This document shows positions 7,915 through 16,236 of a stretch of 64,000 nucleotides of DNA, piece by piece. The position numbers were made by a program, and so were the translations under genes. Numbering within the stretch: the first letter of the stretch is position 1; every line of letters starts with the position of its first letter. The stretch spans positions 62,001-126,000 of the forward strand of contig JBQVNB010000010.1 of the NCBI GenBank assembly GCA_052435735.1, read 5' to 3'. The notes below the pieces were generated by a model. The model saw nothing but the letters and a program-made list of their open reading frames with translations, did no database searches and had not been told where the DNA came from. This DNA is from Aliihoeflea sp052435735 (lineage in GTDB: Bacteria > Pseudomonadota > Alphaproteobacteria > Rhizobiales > Rhizobiaceae).

Positions 7915-8643
7915 ATGGACGGCACGATCCGGCGGGCGGGCGGCGTGGCCCTGTGGCGGCAGGCGGCCGACCGGCTGCGCGACATGATCGACGGCGGGGA
8001 GTTTGCGCAGACGCAGCGGCTGCCGTCCGAGGCCGAACTCGCGCTCCGCTTCGGGATCAACCGCCACACGTTGCGGGCGGCGATTGCCGGCCTGGTGCGC
8101 GAGGGGCTGTTGCGCAGCGAGCAGGGTCGGGGAACTTTCGTCGCCGCGCAGGACCGGCTGTCCTATCCGATCGGGCAGCGTACGCGCTTTTCCGAAGGGC
8201 TGGACGGGCAGGCGAGCGACCTGAAGACGCTCGTTCTCGACGAGACGCGCGAAGCGGCCGGCCAGAAGCTGGCTGTTTCGCTTGGCGTCGCGCTAGGGGT
8301 CGAACTCGTGCGGCTCGACACGATCGGCTTTGCCGATCAGGTTCCGGTCTCGGTCGCCACGCACTGGTTCGAGGCTGCGCGCGTTCCCGACATCGGCGCG
8401 CTGCTGCGTGCGACGGGGTCGATCTCGAAATCGCTGGCGGCGGTCGGGATGGGCGACTATGTCCGCGCGTCGACACGGATCACCGCGCGGCGAGCATCGG
8501 CGCGCGATGGGGAGGCGCTGCGGCTGGCCGAAGGGGCGCCGGTGCTGATGGTCGAGGCGGTGAACGCGCATGGCGGGCGCCCGATCCAGGTTTCGCGCAG
8601 CCGTTTCGCCGCCGACCGGATCGAATTGACCGTTGGAAGGTAG
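7915..8643 (+). CDS. phnF: GntR-family (HutC/UTRA) phosphonate regulator PhnF
   Basis: A 242-residue transcription regulator, divergent from phnG. The N-terminal winged helix-turn-helix (about residues 10-78, with RLPSEAELALRFGINRHTLR and GLLRSEQGRGTFVA) is of the GntR family. The C-terminal two thirds form a UTRA ligand-binding domain as in PhnF. An AGGAGG lies 8 nt before the ATG. PhnF proteins usually repress phn or phosphate-ester transport genes until an effector binds; the effector here is unknown. A candidate operator is in the shared promoter gap. Confidence 0.9.
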   Translation: MDGTIRRAGGVALWRQAADRLRDMIDGGEFAQTQRLPSEAELALRFGINRHTLRAAIAGLVREGLLRSEQGRGTFVAAQDRLSYPIGQRTRFSEGLDGQASDLKTLVLDETREAAGQKLAVSLGVALGVELVRLDTIGFADQVPVSVATHWFEAARVPDIGALLRATGSISKSLAAVGMGDYVRASTRITARRASARDGEALRLAEGAPVLMVEAVNAHGGRPIQVSRSRFAADRIELTVGR

Positions 8644-8732
8644 CCGTCGCTTATGCGGATCGGCCGATTATTTCATTGAGCGCGGGTGCCCTGCGGCGCA
8701 TCTCTAGGCCCGAATCGAACAGGACGGGTGTG

Positions 8733-9403
8733 ATGGTTGTCGTCGTACAGAACATCGAGCGGGCGCAGGCCGGCGTCATCGAGCGGCTGGCCGCGTGCGG
8801 CGTCGCCACAGTGCATGAGGCGCAGGGGCGGACGGGGCTTCTCGCCAGCCACAGCGGCCGATCTATCGCGGCGCGCGGATCGCGGGGAGCGCGGTGACGA
8901 TTTCGGCGCCGCCTGGCGACAACTGGATGATCCACGTGGCTATCGAGCAGTTGCAGGCCGGCGACATTTTGCTTCTTGCCCCGACGAGCCCCTGCGAGGA
9001 CGGCTATTTCGGCGATCTTCTCGCCACCTCGGCGATGGCGCGGGGCTGCAAGGGGCTCGTGATCGATGCCGGCGTGCGCGACGTGGCGGACCTGACGCAG
9101 ATGCAGTTCCCGGTCTGGTCGAAGGCGATCTTCGCGCAAGGAACGGTCAAGGAAACGCTCGGCTCGGTCAACGTGCCTGTCGTCTGCGCCGGTGCGCTGG
9201 TCCATCCGGGCGACGTGATTGTTGCGGATGATGACGGGGTCTGCGTCGTCAGGCGCGAGATTGCCGCCGAGATCGCCGACAAGGCTGAGGCGCGGGTTGC
9301 AGCGGAGGACGAGAAGCGCACGCGCATGGCCGCCGGCGAACTCGGCCTCGACATCTACAAGATGCGCGAGCGGCTGGCCGCCAAGGGTCTCAAATACATC
9401 TGA
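8733..9403 (+). pseudogene. ligK: 4-carboxy-4-hydroxy-2-oxoadipate aldolase-like (RraA/LigK family), frameshifted
   Basis: Two plus-strand frames together spell one LigK/GalC-type aldolase. The first (from ATG 8733) gives VVVVQNIERAQAGVIERL... to GLLASH. The second, from about 8854, continues RPIYRGARIAGSAVTISAPPGDNW and ends at 9403 with GLDIYKMRERLAAKGLKYI. Family members read SHMRPIY here, so one T is missing in cacagcgg (8850-8857). With it restored, the product would be about 223 residues, the normal size. The RraA-fold core VIDAGVRDVADL and APTSPCEDGYFGDLLATS are intact. Such enzymes cleave the last intermediate of protocatechuate 4,5-cleavage or gallate degradation to pyruvate and oxaloacetate. 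This is a real mutation or a sequencing error. Confidence 0.85.
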
Positions 9404-9459
9404 CATCCCGCGCGCGCCGCTGGCGCATGTCTTCGATGACGCGGCGGCAAATATTTTGC

Positions 9460-9474
9460 ATAGGGCCGGCCTAT
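9460..9474. promoter_or_regulatory. Palindrome upstream of the TRAP operon
   Basis: ATAGG-gccgg-CCTAT is a dyad nested within a wider CAAATA...TATTTG pair (about 9448-9477). It lies 64 bp before the dctP start in a 134-bp, locally AT-richer gap. It is a plausible operator for the TRAP/hydrolase operon, perhaps for the LysR regulator at the far end of the cluster. No bound protein can be named. Confidence 0.35.
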
Positions 9475-9537
9475 TTGTGGTGATCAACGATCGGGCGTAC
9501 TCATTCGCTGCCTAATTGATGAGCGAGGAACCCCATC

Positions 9538-10527
9538 ATGAACATGCCCTTCAAGGCCAACAAGATTCTCGGCAGCGCAATTGCAGCCGCACTCCTTTCC
9601 ACCGCAACCGTCCACGCCGCAGACGTCGAGATCCGCCTCGGCCACGTGCTTGCCGAAAGCCATAGCTGGCACCAGGCCGCGCTCGGCTTTGCCGAACAGG
9701 TCGCCGCCGAGACCGACGGACGCGTCGAAGTGCGCGTCTTCCCGTCCGGCCAGCTCGGCACCGAAACCGAAGTGATCGAAGGCCTGCAGTTCGGCTCGGT
9801 CCAGGCCGCCATCATCGGCAGCGGATCGTTCCAGTCGATCGAGCCCAAGCTCGGTATCATCGAGATGCCCTATGCCTGGTCGTCGCGCGAAGTTGCGTTC
9901 GAAGCGCTCGACGGCGCGTTCGGCGACCAGCTTGCCGCGCTTCTCGCCGACAAGGGCATCGTCAACCTCGCCTGGTGGGAAAACGGCTATCGCAACATCA
10001 CTAACAATCGCGGCCCAGTCGAAACGCCGGAAGACCTCGCCGGTCTCAAGATCCGGGTGACGCCCGATCCGATCCGCCTCGCGACGTTCCAGAGTTTCGG
10101 TGCCGAGCCCGCGCCACTCGCCTTCGGCGAGCTTTACTCCGCGCTCCAGCAGGGCGTGTTCGATGCCCAGGAGAACCCGGTCTCGATCATTCTCGGCTCG
10201 TCCTTCTATGAAGTGCAGGACTATCTGTCCCTGTCCGAGCATGTGTGGGGCGCAGCTTCGCTCGTCATCTCGCAGTCGGTCTGGGACAAGATTTCAGCGG
10301 AAGACCAGCCGATCGTGAAGGCGGCTGCCGAAGCCTGGCGCGACAAGCAGCGCGAGATGGTCGGCTCGGCCAACGCCGAAGTCATCGCCGAGCTCGAGGA
10401 AAAGGGCATGGAAGTCAACGAGGTCGACAAGGCCGCCTTCATCGAAGCCGCGCAGCCGATCTGGGACGCGCAGGCCGAGACGTTCGGTCCCGAGCTGATG
10501 TCGGCCATCGAGGCCTACCGCCAGTGA
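9538..10527 (+). CDS. TRAP transporter substrate-binding protein (DctP family)
   Basis: A 329-residue periplasmic solute receptor for a tripartite ATP-independent importer. The signal peptide is clear (hydrophobic to ALLSTATVHAA, residues 10-27). The mature start IRLGHVLAESHSWHQAALGFAEQV and the core GLKIRVTPDPIRLATFQSFGAEPAPLAFGELYSALQQGVFDAQENP are diagnostic of DctP proteins; the R in the IRV block normally pairs with the substrate carboxylate. It is the first gene of a plus-strand operon with cupin, DctQ, DctM, an amidohydrolase and an ornithine-cyclodeaminase homologue, which suggests an amino-acid-like or carbamoyl-amino-acid substrate. Confidence 0.95.
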   Translation: MNMPFKANKILGSAIAAALLSTATVHAADVEIRLGHVLAESHSWHQAALGFAEQVAAETDGRVEVRVFPSGQLGTETEVIEGLQFGSVQAAIIGSGSFQSIEPKLGIIEMPYAWSSREVAFEALDGAFGDQLAALLADKGIVNLAWWENGYRNITNNRGPVETPEDLAGLKIRVTPDPIRLATFQSFGAEPAPLAFGELYSALQQGVFDAQENPVSIILGSSFYEVQDYLSLSEHVWGAASLVISQSVWDKISAEDQPIVKAAAEAWRDKQREMVGSANAEVIAELEEKGMEVNEVDKAAFIEAAQPIWDAQAETFGPELMSAIEAYRQ

Positions 10528-10934
10528 GCGAGCTCGTCTGCGAGGTCATCGAACTGGACGGGATCGAACCCGTCCAGCTCTTCGATTTCCAGCAAAAGGT
10601 GCTGTTCTCGCCGAAAGAACGCGGCGAAGGCTTCATCAAGTTCGCGGTCACGACAGGAAAGCGCGGCGCAAAAAGCGTTGCGCATTCCCATCCCCGCGAC
10701 GAGGTCACGCTGACGCTGAAGGGCGAGGCGATCCTCAGGGCGAACGGCAAGGAATATCACCTGCGCGAAGGCTCGGCCGTGCGGCTGCCGCCGGGTCTCG
10801 ACCACACGGTCGAGGTGGTCTCGGACGAGTGGGTGGTGGTTGCCGCCTATTGCGACGAGTGCTCGCTGTGCCGCGCCGACATCAAGATACCTCCAACCGC
10901 CAGGACGGAACGCGAGAATGGTGGAAAAGTCTGA
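10524..10934 (+). CDS. Cupin protein with a C-terminal CxxCxxC motif
   Basis: A 136-residue single-domain cupin. The GTG start at 10524 overlaps the dctP stop (GTGA). The cupin metal-site pattern is visible as H54-S-H56-P-R-D-E60 and H94 (PPGLDHTVEV). An unusual tail has Cys110-x2-Cys113-x2-Cys116 (YCDECSLCRADI), which could bind a second metal or be redox active. It sits between the TRAP receptor and membrane genes, so it may sense or modify the transported compound. The function is not known. Confidence 0.8.
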   Translation: MSELVCEVIELDGIEPVQLFDFQQKVLFSPKERGEGFIKFAVTTGKRGAKSVAHSHPRDEVTLTLKGEAILRANGKEYHLREGSAVRLPPGLDHTVEVVSDEWVVVAAYCDECSLCRADIKIPPTARTERENGGKV

Positions 10935-11406
10935 AACCAAATCGGGGGTCTCGCGCGCTGTCGGAATGCTCGACAGCGCGGCGCTGATTGCCGGGTCGGT
11001 GGGCGTCGTCGCCTTTACCGTCATCGTCATCTATGTGGTCGGCGCGCGATACGTGCTTGGGCAGACGCCGTTCTGGGCCGAGGAACTGCCCCGGCTGCTG
11101 CTGATCTGGGTGACGTTCATCGGCGCGATCGCCGCCTTTGCGCGGGGCACCCATTTCGAGGCCGGCATCCTGCCGCTGATCGTGAAAAGCGAGAGCGTGC
11201 AGCGGATCGCACGGCTGGTCGCGGCGCTCGCCTCGGTCGCGTTCCTCGTCATCCTCGCCAAGACCGGCTTCGACATCACCAAGCACACCTGGGGCAACAT
11301 GACGACGGCGCTGCGTTGGCCGGTGGGGCTGACCTATCTCGCGCTGCCGATCTGCTGCTCCCTTTCCGCGCTCGCCGTTCTCGGCCGCATCCTGGCCAAG
11401 GATTGA
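10918..11406 (+). CDS. TRAP transporter small permease (DctQ family)
   Basis: A 162-residue membrane protein with four predicted hydrophobic segments (about residues 20-45, 55-75, 93-115 and 132-155). It has the DctQ signature RYVLGQTPFWAEELPRLLLIWVTFIGA. The ATG at 10918 lies inside the last codons of the cupin gene, overlapping by 17 bp, which implies coupled translation. It pairs with the DctM protein 4 bp downstream. The length is normal for the family. Confidence 0.93.
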   Translation: MVEKSETKSGVSRAVGMLDSAALIAGSVGVVAFTVIVIYVVGARYVLGQTPFWAEELPRLLLIWVTFIGAIAAFARGTHFEAGILPLIVKSESVQRIARLVAALASVAFLVILAKTGFDITKHTWGNMTTALRWPVGLTYLALPICCSLSALAVLGRILAKD

Positions 11407-11410
11407 CGAC

Positions 11411-12694
11411 ATGACATTCGAACTCGTTCTCCTTCTCGGCGTCTTCGTGGCGCTCGTCCTGATCGACGCGCCCATCGCGGTCGCGCTCGGGCTCGCCTCG
11501 GTCGTCTACATCCTCGTCGCAGACCTCGCGCCGATGATCGTCGTTGCGCAGCGCGCCGTGGCGGGCATCGACTCGTTCACGCTGCTTGCGATCCCACTCT
11601 TCCTTCTCGCCGGGCTCCTGATGGTCCATGGCGGTCTGGCGCCGCGCATCGTGCGGCTCTGCTCGGCGATCGTCGGGCGCACGACCGGCGGCCTTGCCAT
11701 CGTCATGGTGGCGGCGTGCATGCTGTTCGGCTCGCTGTCGGGTTCGGGCGTCGCCGATGTTGTCGCCATCGGCACGATGATGCTGCCGGCGATGAAGGCG
11801 CGCGGCTATGACGAGGGATTCTCCGCCTCGCTGCTCGGCACCGCGGGCTCGCTGGGAACGGTCATCCCGCCTTCGATCGTTCTGATCGTCTACGGCACGG
11901 CCACCAACTCCTCGATCGGGCAGCTCTTCATCGCCTCGATCATACCGGGCATCATGCTGGGCGCCGGGCTGATGGTCGTGGCCTATTTTATTTCGCGCAA
12001 GAATGGCTGGAAAGGCGGAGAGGCTTTTTCCTGGCCGGAATTCTGGAGCGCGTTGCGTGGCTCGTTCCTTGCATTGTTGGCGCCGATCATCATCGTCGGC
12101 GGCATTCGCGGCGGGTTCTTCACCCCGACCGAGGCGGCGGGCATCGGTGTCCTTTATGCCATCATCGTCGGCGGCCTGATCTATCGCGAGCTGACTTTCC
12201 CGCTGATCGGCAGCCTCCTGCGCCAGACGACGGAGATGACGGGGGCGATCCTGATCGTCATCGCCAGTGCCTCGATCTTCGGCTGGATTCTTGCGGCCGA
12301 AGAGGTGCCGCAGATCGCCGTCGACGCGATCTCGGGCTTCACGGACAGCGCAACGATCGCGCTTCTCCTGATGATGGCGGTGGTGTTGGTGCTCGGCACC
12401 TTCATGGAATCGATCGCGATCATTCTCGTCCTGGCGCCGGTCTTCCTGCCGATCCTGCGGCTCTATGGCATCGACCCCGTCTATTTCGGCATCCTCCTGA
12501 CGATCAATCTGGCCATCGGCGCCAACACGCCGCCGCTCGGCATCGATCTGATGGCAGCCTGTCGGGTTGGCGGCATCCCGATGTCGCGCGCCTTCGGATA
12601 TTTGATGCCGTTCCTCGGCGTGATGATCGCCGTGCTGGTCTTCCTGGTGTTCGTGCCATGGATCGTGACGGACCTGCCGCATTTGATCTTCTGA
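11411..12694 (+). CDS. TRAP transporter large permease (DctM family)
   Basis: A 427-residue, about 12-segment membrane protein that forms the sodium-coupled transport channel of the TRAP system. Typical blocks are ALGLASVVYI, FTLLAIPLFLLAGLLM, GSLSGSGVADVVAIGTMMLPAM, PPSIVLIVYG and GANTPPLGIDL. It follows dctQ by 4 bp and precedes the hydrolase by 43 bp. The length equals the family norm (about 425-430). Confidence 0.95.
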   Translation: MTFELVLLLGVFVALVLIDAPIAVALGLASVVYILVADLAPMIVVAQRAVAGIDSFTLLAIPLFLLAGLLMVHGGLAPRIVRLCSAIVGRTTGGLAIVMVAACMLFGSLSGSGVADVVAIGTMMLPAMKARGYDEGFSASLLGTAGSLGTVIPPSIVLIVYGTATNSSIGQLFIASIIPGIMLGAGLMVVAYFISRKNGWKGGEAFSWPEFWSALRGSFLALLAPIIIVGGIRGGFFTPTEAAGIGVLYAIIVGGLIYRELTFPLIGSLLRQTTEMTGAILIVIASASIFGWILAAEEVPQIAVDAISGFTDSATIALLLMMAVVLVLGTFMESIAIILVLAPVFLPILRLYGIDPVYFGILLTINLAIGANTPPLGIDLMAACRVGGIPMSRAFGYLMPFLGVMIAVLVFLVFVPWIVTDLPHLIF

Positions 12695-12737
12695 CGGCCA
12701 AGCCGTTTCCAAACCCAAGCTTTTCAAGAGGATGAAG

Positions 12738-13985
12738 ATGACCTTCACGCCTGATGCCCGGATGTCGCTCGAACGCTTCTGGACCACCATCGAACGTTCC
12801 GCCGAAATCGGCGTCGGCCGACCGGGCGGGCTGGCGCGGCTGACATTGTCGGATGCCGACCGCCAGATGCGCGACCAGTTCGTCGCCTGGTGCGACGAGG
12901 CGGGGCTCAACGTCACGATCGACGAGGTCGGCTCGATCTTCGCGCGACGCGAGGGGACGGACCCGACGGCGGACCCGATCCTCATCGGCAGCCACCTCGA
13001 CACGCAGGTCAATGGCGGTCGCTATGACGGCATCGCCGGCGTCCTCGCCGGGCTCGAACTGTGCCGCACGCTCGACGATCTCGGCCATTTGACGCGCCGG
13101 CCGATCGAGATCGTCAATTGGACGAATGAGGAAGGCTGCCGCTATTCGCCGCCTATGGTTGCTTCGGGCTGTTTCGTCGGGGCCTATGCGCCCGACTGGG
13201 TTCGCGACCGGATCGGCGATGATGGCTCGCGCTTCGGCGACGAACTGGAGAAGATCGGCTATCGCGGCGATGCGACTTGCGGTCCGCGCCCGGTCGACGC
13301 CTATTTCGAGCTGCATATCGAGCAGGGGCCGATCCTCGATGCCGAGGGCTATGAGGTCGGCGTCGTCACGAACGGGTTTCCGAGCCATGGAATGCTCGCG
13401 CGCTTTTCAGGCGAGACGGCGCATACGGGCCCCTGGCCGATGGAGCTTCGTCGCAACGCGCTCGCAGCGGGCGCGCGCTGGCTGGTCGCGGTCGATGATC
13501 TCGGCATGGAGTTCGCCGGGACCGGGGGCAAGGCGACTGCGGCGCGGCTTGCTGCATGGCCGAACAAGCCGGGCATCCTGTCCGACACGGCCGACGCCGT
13601 CTGCGACGTGCGCCATGAGAATCCGGCGACGGCGAAGGTGATGGCCGAGCGCATGCGCCGCTCGCTCCACGAGGCTGCGGCGCGCAATGGTTGCGGCGTC
13701 GAAATCCTCGACGAGTGGCTATGGGGTGGCGACATCTTCGATGCCGGTCTTGTCGGCTCCGTGCGGGACCATGCCGACCGGCTCGGCTATCGCTGGCGCG
13801 ACATCGCCAGCCAGGCCGGGCACGACGCCTACTTCATGGCCCGCCACTGCCCGACCGCGATGGTTTTCACGCCCTGCCGGGGCGGCATCACCCACAATAA
13901 TGGCGAGCATTGCGAACCGTCCGATTTCCGCGCGGGTCTTGACGTGCTTCTCCATGCCGTCGTTGAACGGGCGGACAGGAACTGA
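12738..13985 (+). CDS. M20-family Zn-dependent hydrolase (N-carbamoyl-L-amino-acid hydrolase / allantoate amidohydrolase type)
   Basis: A 415-residue cytoplasmic amidohydrolase. Metal-ligand motifs are all present: GSHLDTQ, GGRYDGIAG, WTNEEGCRY, ELHIEQGPILD and the C-terminal GGITHNNGEHCE. Family members cleave the carbamoyl amide of N-carbamoyl amino acids, beta-ureidopropionate or allantoate; the substrate cannot be fixed from sequence. The ATG at 12738 is chosen because AGAGG sits 6 nt upstream; an ATG at 12732 would abut the ribosome site. It lies between the TRAP permease and an ornithine-cyclodeaminase homologue, suggesting that the imported compound is hydrolysed and then reduced or deaminated. 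Confidence 0.88.
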   Translation: MTFTPDARMSLERFWTTIERSAEIGVGRPGGLARLTLSDADRQMRDQFVAWCDEAGLNVTIDEVGSIFARREGTDPTADPILIGSHLDTQVNGGRYDGIAGVLAGLELCRTLDDLGHLTRRPIEIVNWTNEEGCRYSPPMVASGCFVGAYAPDWVRDRIGDDGSRFGDELEKIGYRGDATCGPRPVDAYFELHIEQGPILDAEGYEVGVVTNGFPSHGMLARFSGETAHTGPWPMELRRNALAAGARWLVAVDDLGMEFAGTGGKATAARLAAWPNKPGILSDTADAVCDVRHENPATAKVMAERMRRSLHEAAARNGCGVEILDEWLWGGDIFDAGLVGSVRDHADRLGYRWRDIASQAGHDAYFMARHCPTAMVFTPCRGGITHNNGEHCEPSDFRAGLDVLLHAVVERADRN

Positions 13986-13995
13986 GGAGACAGGC

Positions 13996-14931
13996 ATGCA
14001 GATGATCGGCGAACACGAGCTTGCGGAACGGCTCGGCTGGCCCGAACTGATCGGCGCGATCGAAACCGAACTCAAGGCGGGACGCGTGACGTCGCCGGAG
14101 CGCTCGAACATCGCGATCCCAATGCCCGGTGGCGGGACGTCGAACCTTCTCGTCATGCCGGCTTGGGTCGAAGGCGAATCGCTCGGCGTCAAGCTCGTCA
14201 CGTTCTTTCCCGAGAACGGGGAGAAGGGCCTGTCGACGATCAATGCCAGCTATGCGCTGTTCTCCGGTGCGGATGGCCGTCTGCAGGCCGTCATCGAGGG
14301 TGACGAACTGACGGCGCGGCGCACGGCCGCCGCTTCAGCGCTCGCCGCGCGTTTTCTCGCGAGGCAAGATGCCAAGCGGCTTCTGGTCGTCGGCACCGGG
14401 CAGCTTTCCGCCAAGGTCGCTGCTGCTCATGCGAGCGTGCGCTCCTATGAGCGGATCGAAATCTACGGGCGCAGCGCCGCGAAGGCCGAAGCCGTCGTCG
14501 CAGCGCTTGCGAGTGAGGGCGTCGCTGTGCACGTCGCACGTGACCTCGATGCGGCCGTGGCCGCCGCCGACGTGATTTCGTCGGTGACGAGTTCGACCGC
14601 GCCCCTGATCCGCGGGGCGTATGTGAAGCCGGGAACCCATGTCGACCTGATCGGCGCGTTCAAGGACGACATGCGCGAGAGCGATGACGCGCTGGTGACG
14701 AAGGCGAGCCTCTTCGTCGATTTCCGGCCCGGTGCGATGAAGGCCGGCGACCTCGCGCAGCCGCTCGCGGCGGGGCTGATTTCGGAAGCCGACATCAGGG
14801 CTGACCTTGGAGAACTTGCGACCGGAAAACATTCCGGCCGGGCGTCGGACGACGAGATCACCTTCTTCAAGTCGGCCGGGTTTTCCCTGCTCGATCTCGC
14901 CGCGGCGCGGCTCGCCGTCGGTCAGGGCTGA
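13996..14931 (+). CDS. Ornithine cyclodeaminase / mu-crystallin family protein
   Basis: A 311-residue NAD(P)-dependent enzyme. The cofactor-binding loop VVGTGQLSAKVAAAHASV (about residues 132-149), the family block LTARRTAAASALAARFLA and the catalytic-loop region LIGAFKDDMRE are visible. Homologues include ornithine cyclodeaminase, pyrroline-2-carboxylate or ketimine reductase and alanine dehydrogenase, so the reaction is not settled. GAGGAG lies about 8 nt before the ATG, 10 bp after the hydrolase stop. Its last 10 bp overlap the convergent LysR gene. Confidence 0.87.
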   Translation: MQMIGEHELAERLGWPELIGAIETELKAGRVTSPERSNIAIPMPGGGTSNLLVMPAWVEGESLGVKLVTFFPENGEKGLSTINASYALFSGADGRLQAVIEGDELTARRTAAASALAARFLARQDAKRLLVVGTGQLSAKVAAAHASVRSYERIEIYGRSAAKAEAVVAALASEGVAVHVARDLDAAVAAADVISSVTSSTAPLIRGAYVKPGTHVDLIGAFKDDMRESDDALVTKASLFVDFRPGAMKAGDLAQPLAAGLISEADIRADLGELATGKHSGRASDDEITFFKSAGFSLLDLAAARLAVGQG

Positions 14932-15854
14932 GCGAGCGCCAGCAATTCGTCGACGATGCCGAGATAGACGCGCTCGACCGGGCGCAGTTCGACATTGGGA
15001 TTGGTCACCATGTAGACGTCGGCGCCGATCATGCCCTCCAGCGTCGGGAGGGCGTGGATCGTGCCGGCGGCGACGTCCTGCTCGACGGCGGCGACCGGCA
15101 GGACGCCGATGCCTAGGCCCGACATGATCATGCGGCGCACTTCCTCAAGGTTCGAGCTGGAGCCGACGACGCGCTGGCCAAGTCCGGAGCCGCTGCGCAG
15201 CATCGCCATCGGCTCGAAGCCGCCGCCATCGGTCGCGCAGGTGAAGGCGACGAAAGACTCCTGCTGCAGCGACGCGACCGAGACGTCGCCGGCACCGAAA
15301 AGCGGGTGTTCGCGACCGCAGAATATGGCGAATTCCTCACGGCACAGGAGCCGGCAATCGAGGCCGACGACCGGTTTCATCAACAGGCAAACACCGATTG
15401 GCAGCACTTCCTGCGCGACCTGACGGACGATGTCGCTGCTGTTGGCGACATCGATGCGCCAAGTCACAGATGGATGCCGTTCATGGGCGAGACGGATGGA
15501 TTCGTCGACGAGGGCCGACTGGAGGTGGCTGACGATCGAAAGCCTCAGAAGGCCGATGGTGACGTCCTCGTCGGCGGCGATCTGGTCGCTCAGCCGCGTG
15601 ACGCTCTGGAAGATTTCGGCGCAATGCTTGGCGACGAGTTCCCCATTCGTGGTCAAGAGGAAATTGCGGCTGTTGCGCTCGACAAGCTGGACGCCCAGCG
15701 TTTCCTCCAGCCGCTGGAGCGACTGGGAGACGGATGGCTGGCGAAGGGCGAGGCGCTGCGCGGCCCGCGTGATGCTCTTTTCCTCGGCGATGACGTGAAA
15801 CGTCCGCAGAAGATTCCAGTTCATGCTGGCGACCAGCGTGGGGAGTTCGTTCAT
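14922..15854 (-). CDS. LysR-family transcriptional regulator
   Basis: A 310-residue LysR regulator. The helix-turn-helix is at about residues 12-70 (NLLRTFHVIAEEKSITRAAQRLALRQPSVSQSLQRLEE) and the effector-binding domain follows. It is convergent with, and overlaps, the ornithine-cyclodeaminase homologue, so it closes the TRAP cluster and is the natural candidate regulator. An alternative ATG at residue 11 (MNWNLLRTF) would also give a family-like start. The inducer is unknown. Confidence 0.92.
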   Translation of the reverse strand: MNELPTLVASMNWNLLRTFHVIAEEKSITRAAQRLALRQPSVSQSLQRLEETLGVQLVERNSRNFLLTTNGELVAKHCAEIFQSVTRLSDQIAADEDVTIGLLRLSIVSHLQSALVDESIRLAHERHPSVTWRIDVANSSDIVRQVAQEVLPIGVCLLMKPVVGLDCRLLCREEFAIFCGREHPLFGAGDVSVASLQQESFVAFTCATDGGGFEPMAMLRSGSGLGQRVVGSSSNLEEVRRMIMSGLGIGVLPVAAVEQDVAAGTIHALPTLEGMIGADVYMVTNPNVELRPVERVYLGIVDELLALAQP

Positions 15855-15923
15855 GCCTGCCTCCGGAATGGAGGCCCATTAGCATGAATACCGCCGTATG
15901 CGACAGCAAGGCGCACGAAACGG

Positions 15924-15962
15924 GAAAGCCACCAGGCGGTGCTCGACGGCCGGGTGGCTTTC
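15924..15962. terminator. Hairpin after the min operon
   Basis: GAAAGCCACC (15924-15933) and GGTGGCTTTC (15953-15962) form a perfect 10-bp stem with a 19-nt loop. The ends of the stem are A/T rich, so either strand carries a short U run in the transcript. It lies between the minus-strand gene ending at 15984 and the LysR promoter. A bidirectional terminator is plausible, but no long U tract follows. Confidence 0.4.
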
Positions 15963-15983
15963 GGATTGCAATGGACCTGGCAG

Positions 15984-16190
15984 TCAGGCCCTGAGGCTTG
16001 CGCCGGCCGATCCCGTCTGCGGCCGACCGCCGGTCATCGGCGGCGCGCCGGCTGCGATTTCGCACAGCTCGACATGCCGCGTGAGGGCTTCGGTGGAGAG
16101 CATGGCGCTGACGGTGGTGATGTCGCGCTTCGTATGCGGCGGCATCTGTTGCAGCGTCTTCAGCCGTTCGAGGAGTTGCAGTCGGGTCAT
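15984..16190 (-). CDS. Small hypothetical protein downstream of minE
   Basis: A 68-residue reading frame 46 bp after minE on the same strand. AGGAGAG is placed 8 nt before the ATG, a good ribosome site. The N-terminal half (TRLQLLERLKTLQQMPPHTKRDI) looks helical and charged; the C-terminal part is glycine/proline/alanine rich. There is no signal peptide and no motif I recognise. Position and ribosome site favour a real gene co-transcribed with minCDE, but coding status is unproven. Confidence 0.5.
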   Translation of the reverse strand: MTRLQLLERLKTLQQMPPHTKRDITTVSAMLSTEALTRHVELCEIAAGAPPMTGGRPQTGSAGASLRA

Positions 16191-16236
16191 GCTCTTCTCT
16201 CCTGTCCTTCGAGGCGTGGTATTCGGTCGACGGCCG

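Noticed and set aside
8651..9487. Minus-strand frame that spans the frameshifted aldolase without interruption
   Set aside because: It covers the deletion but encodes an Arg/Ala/Asp-rich sequence with no family match, while the plus-strand pieces match LigK-type aldolases throughout.
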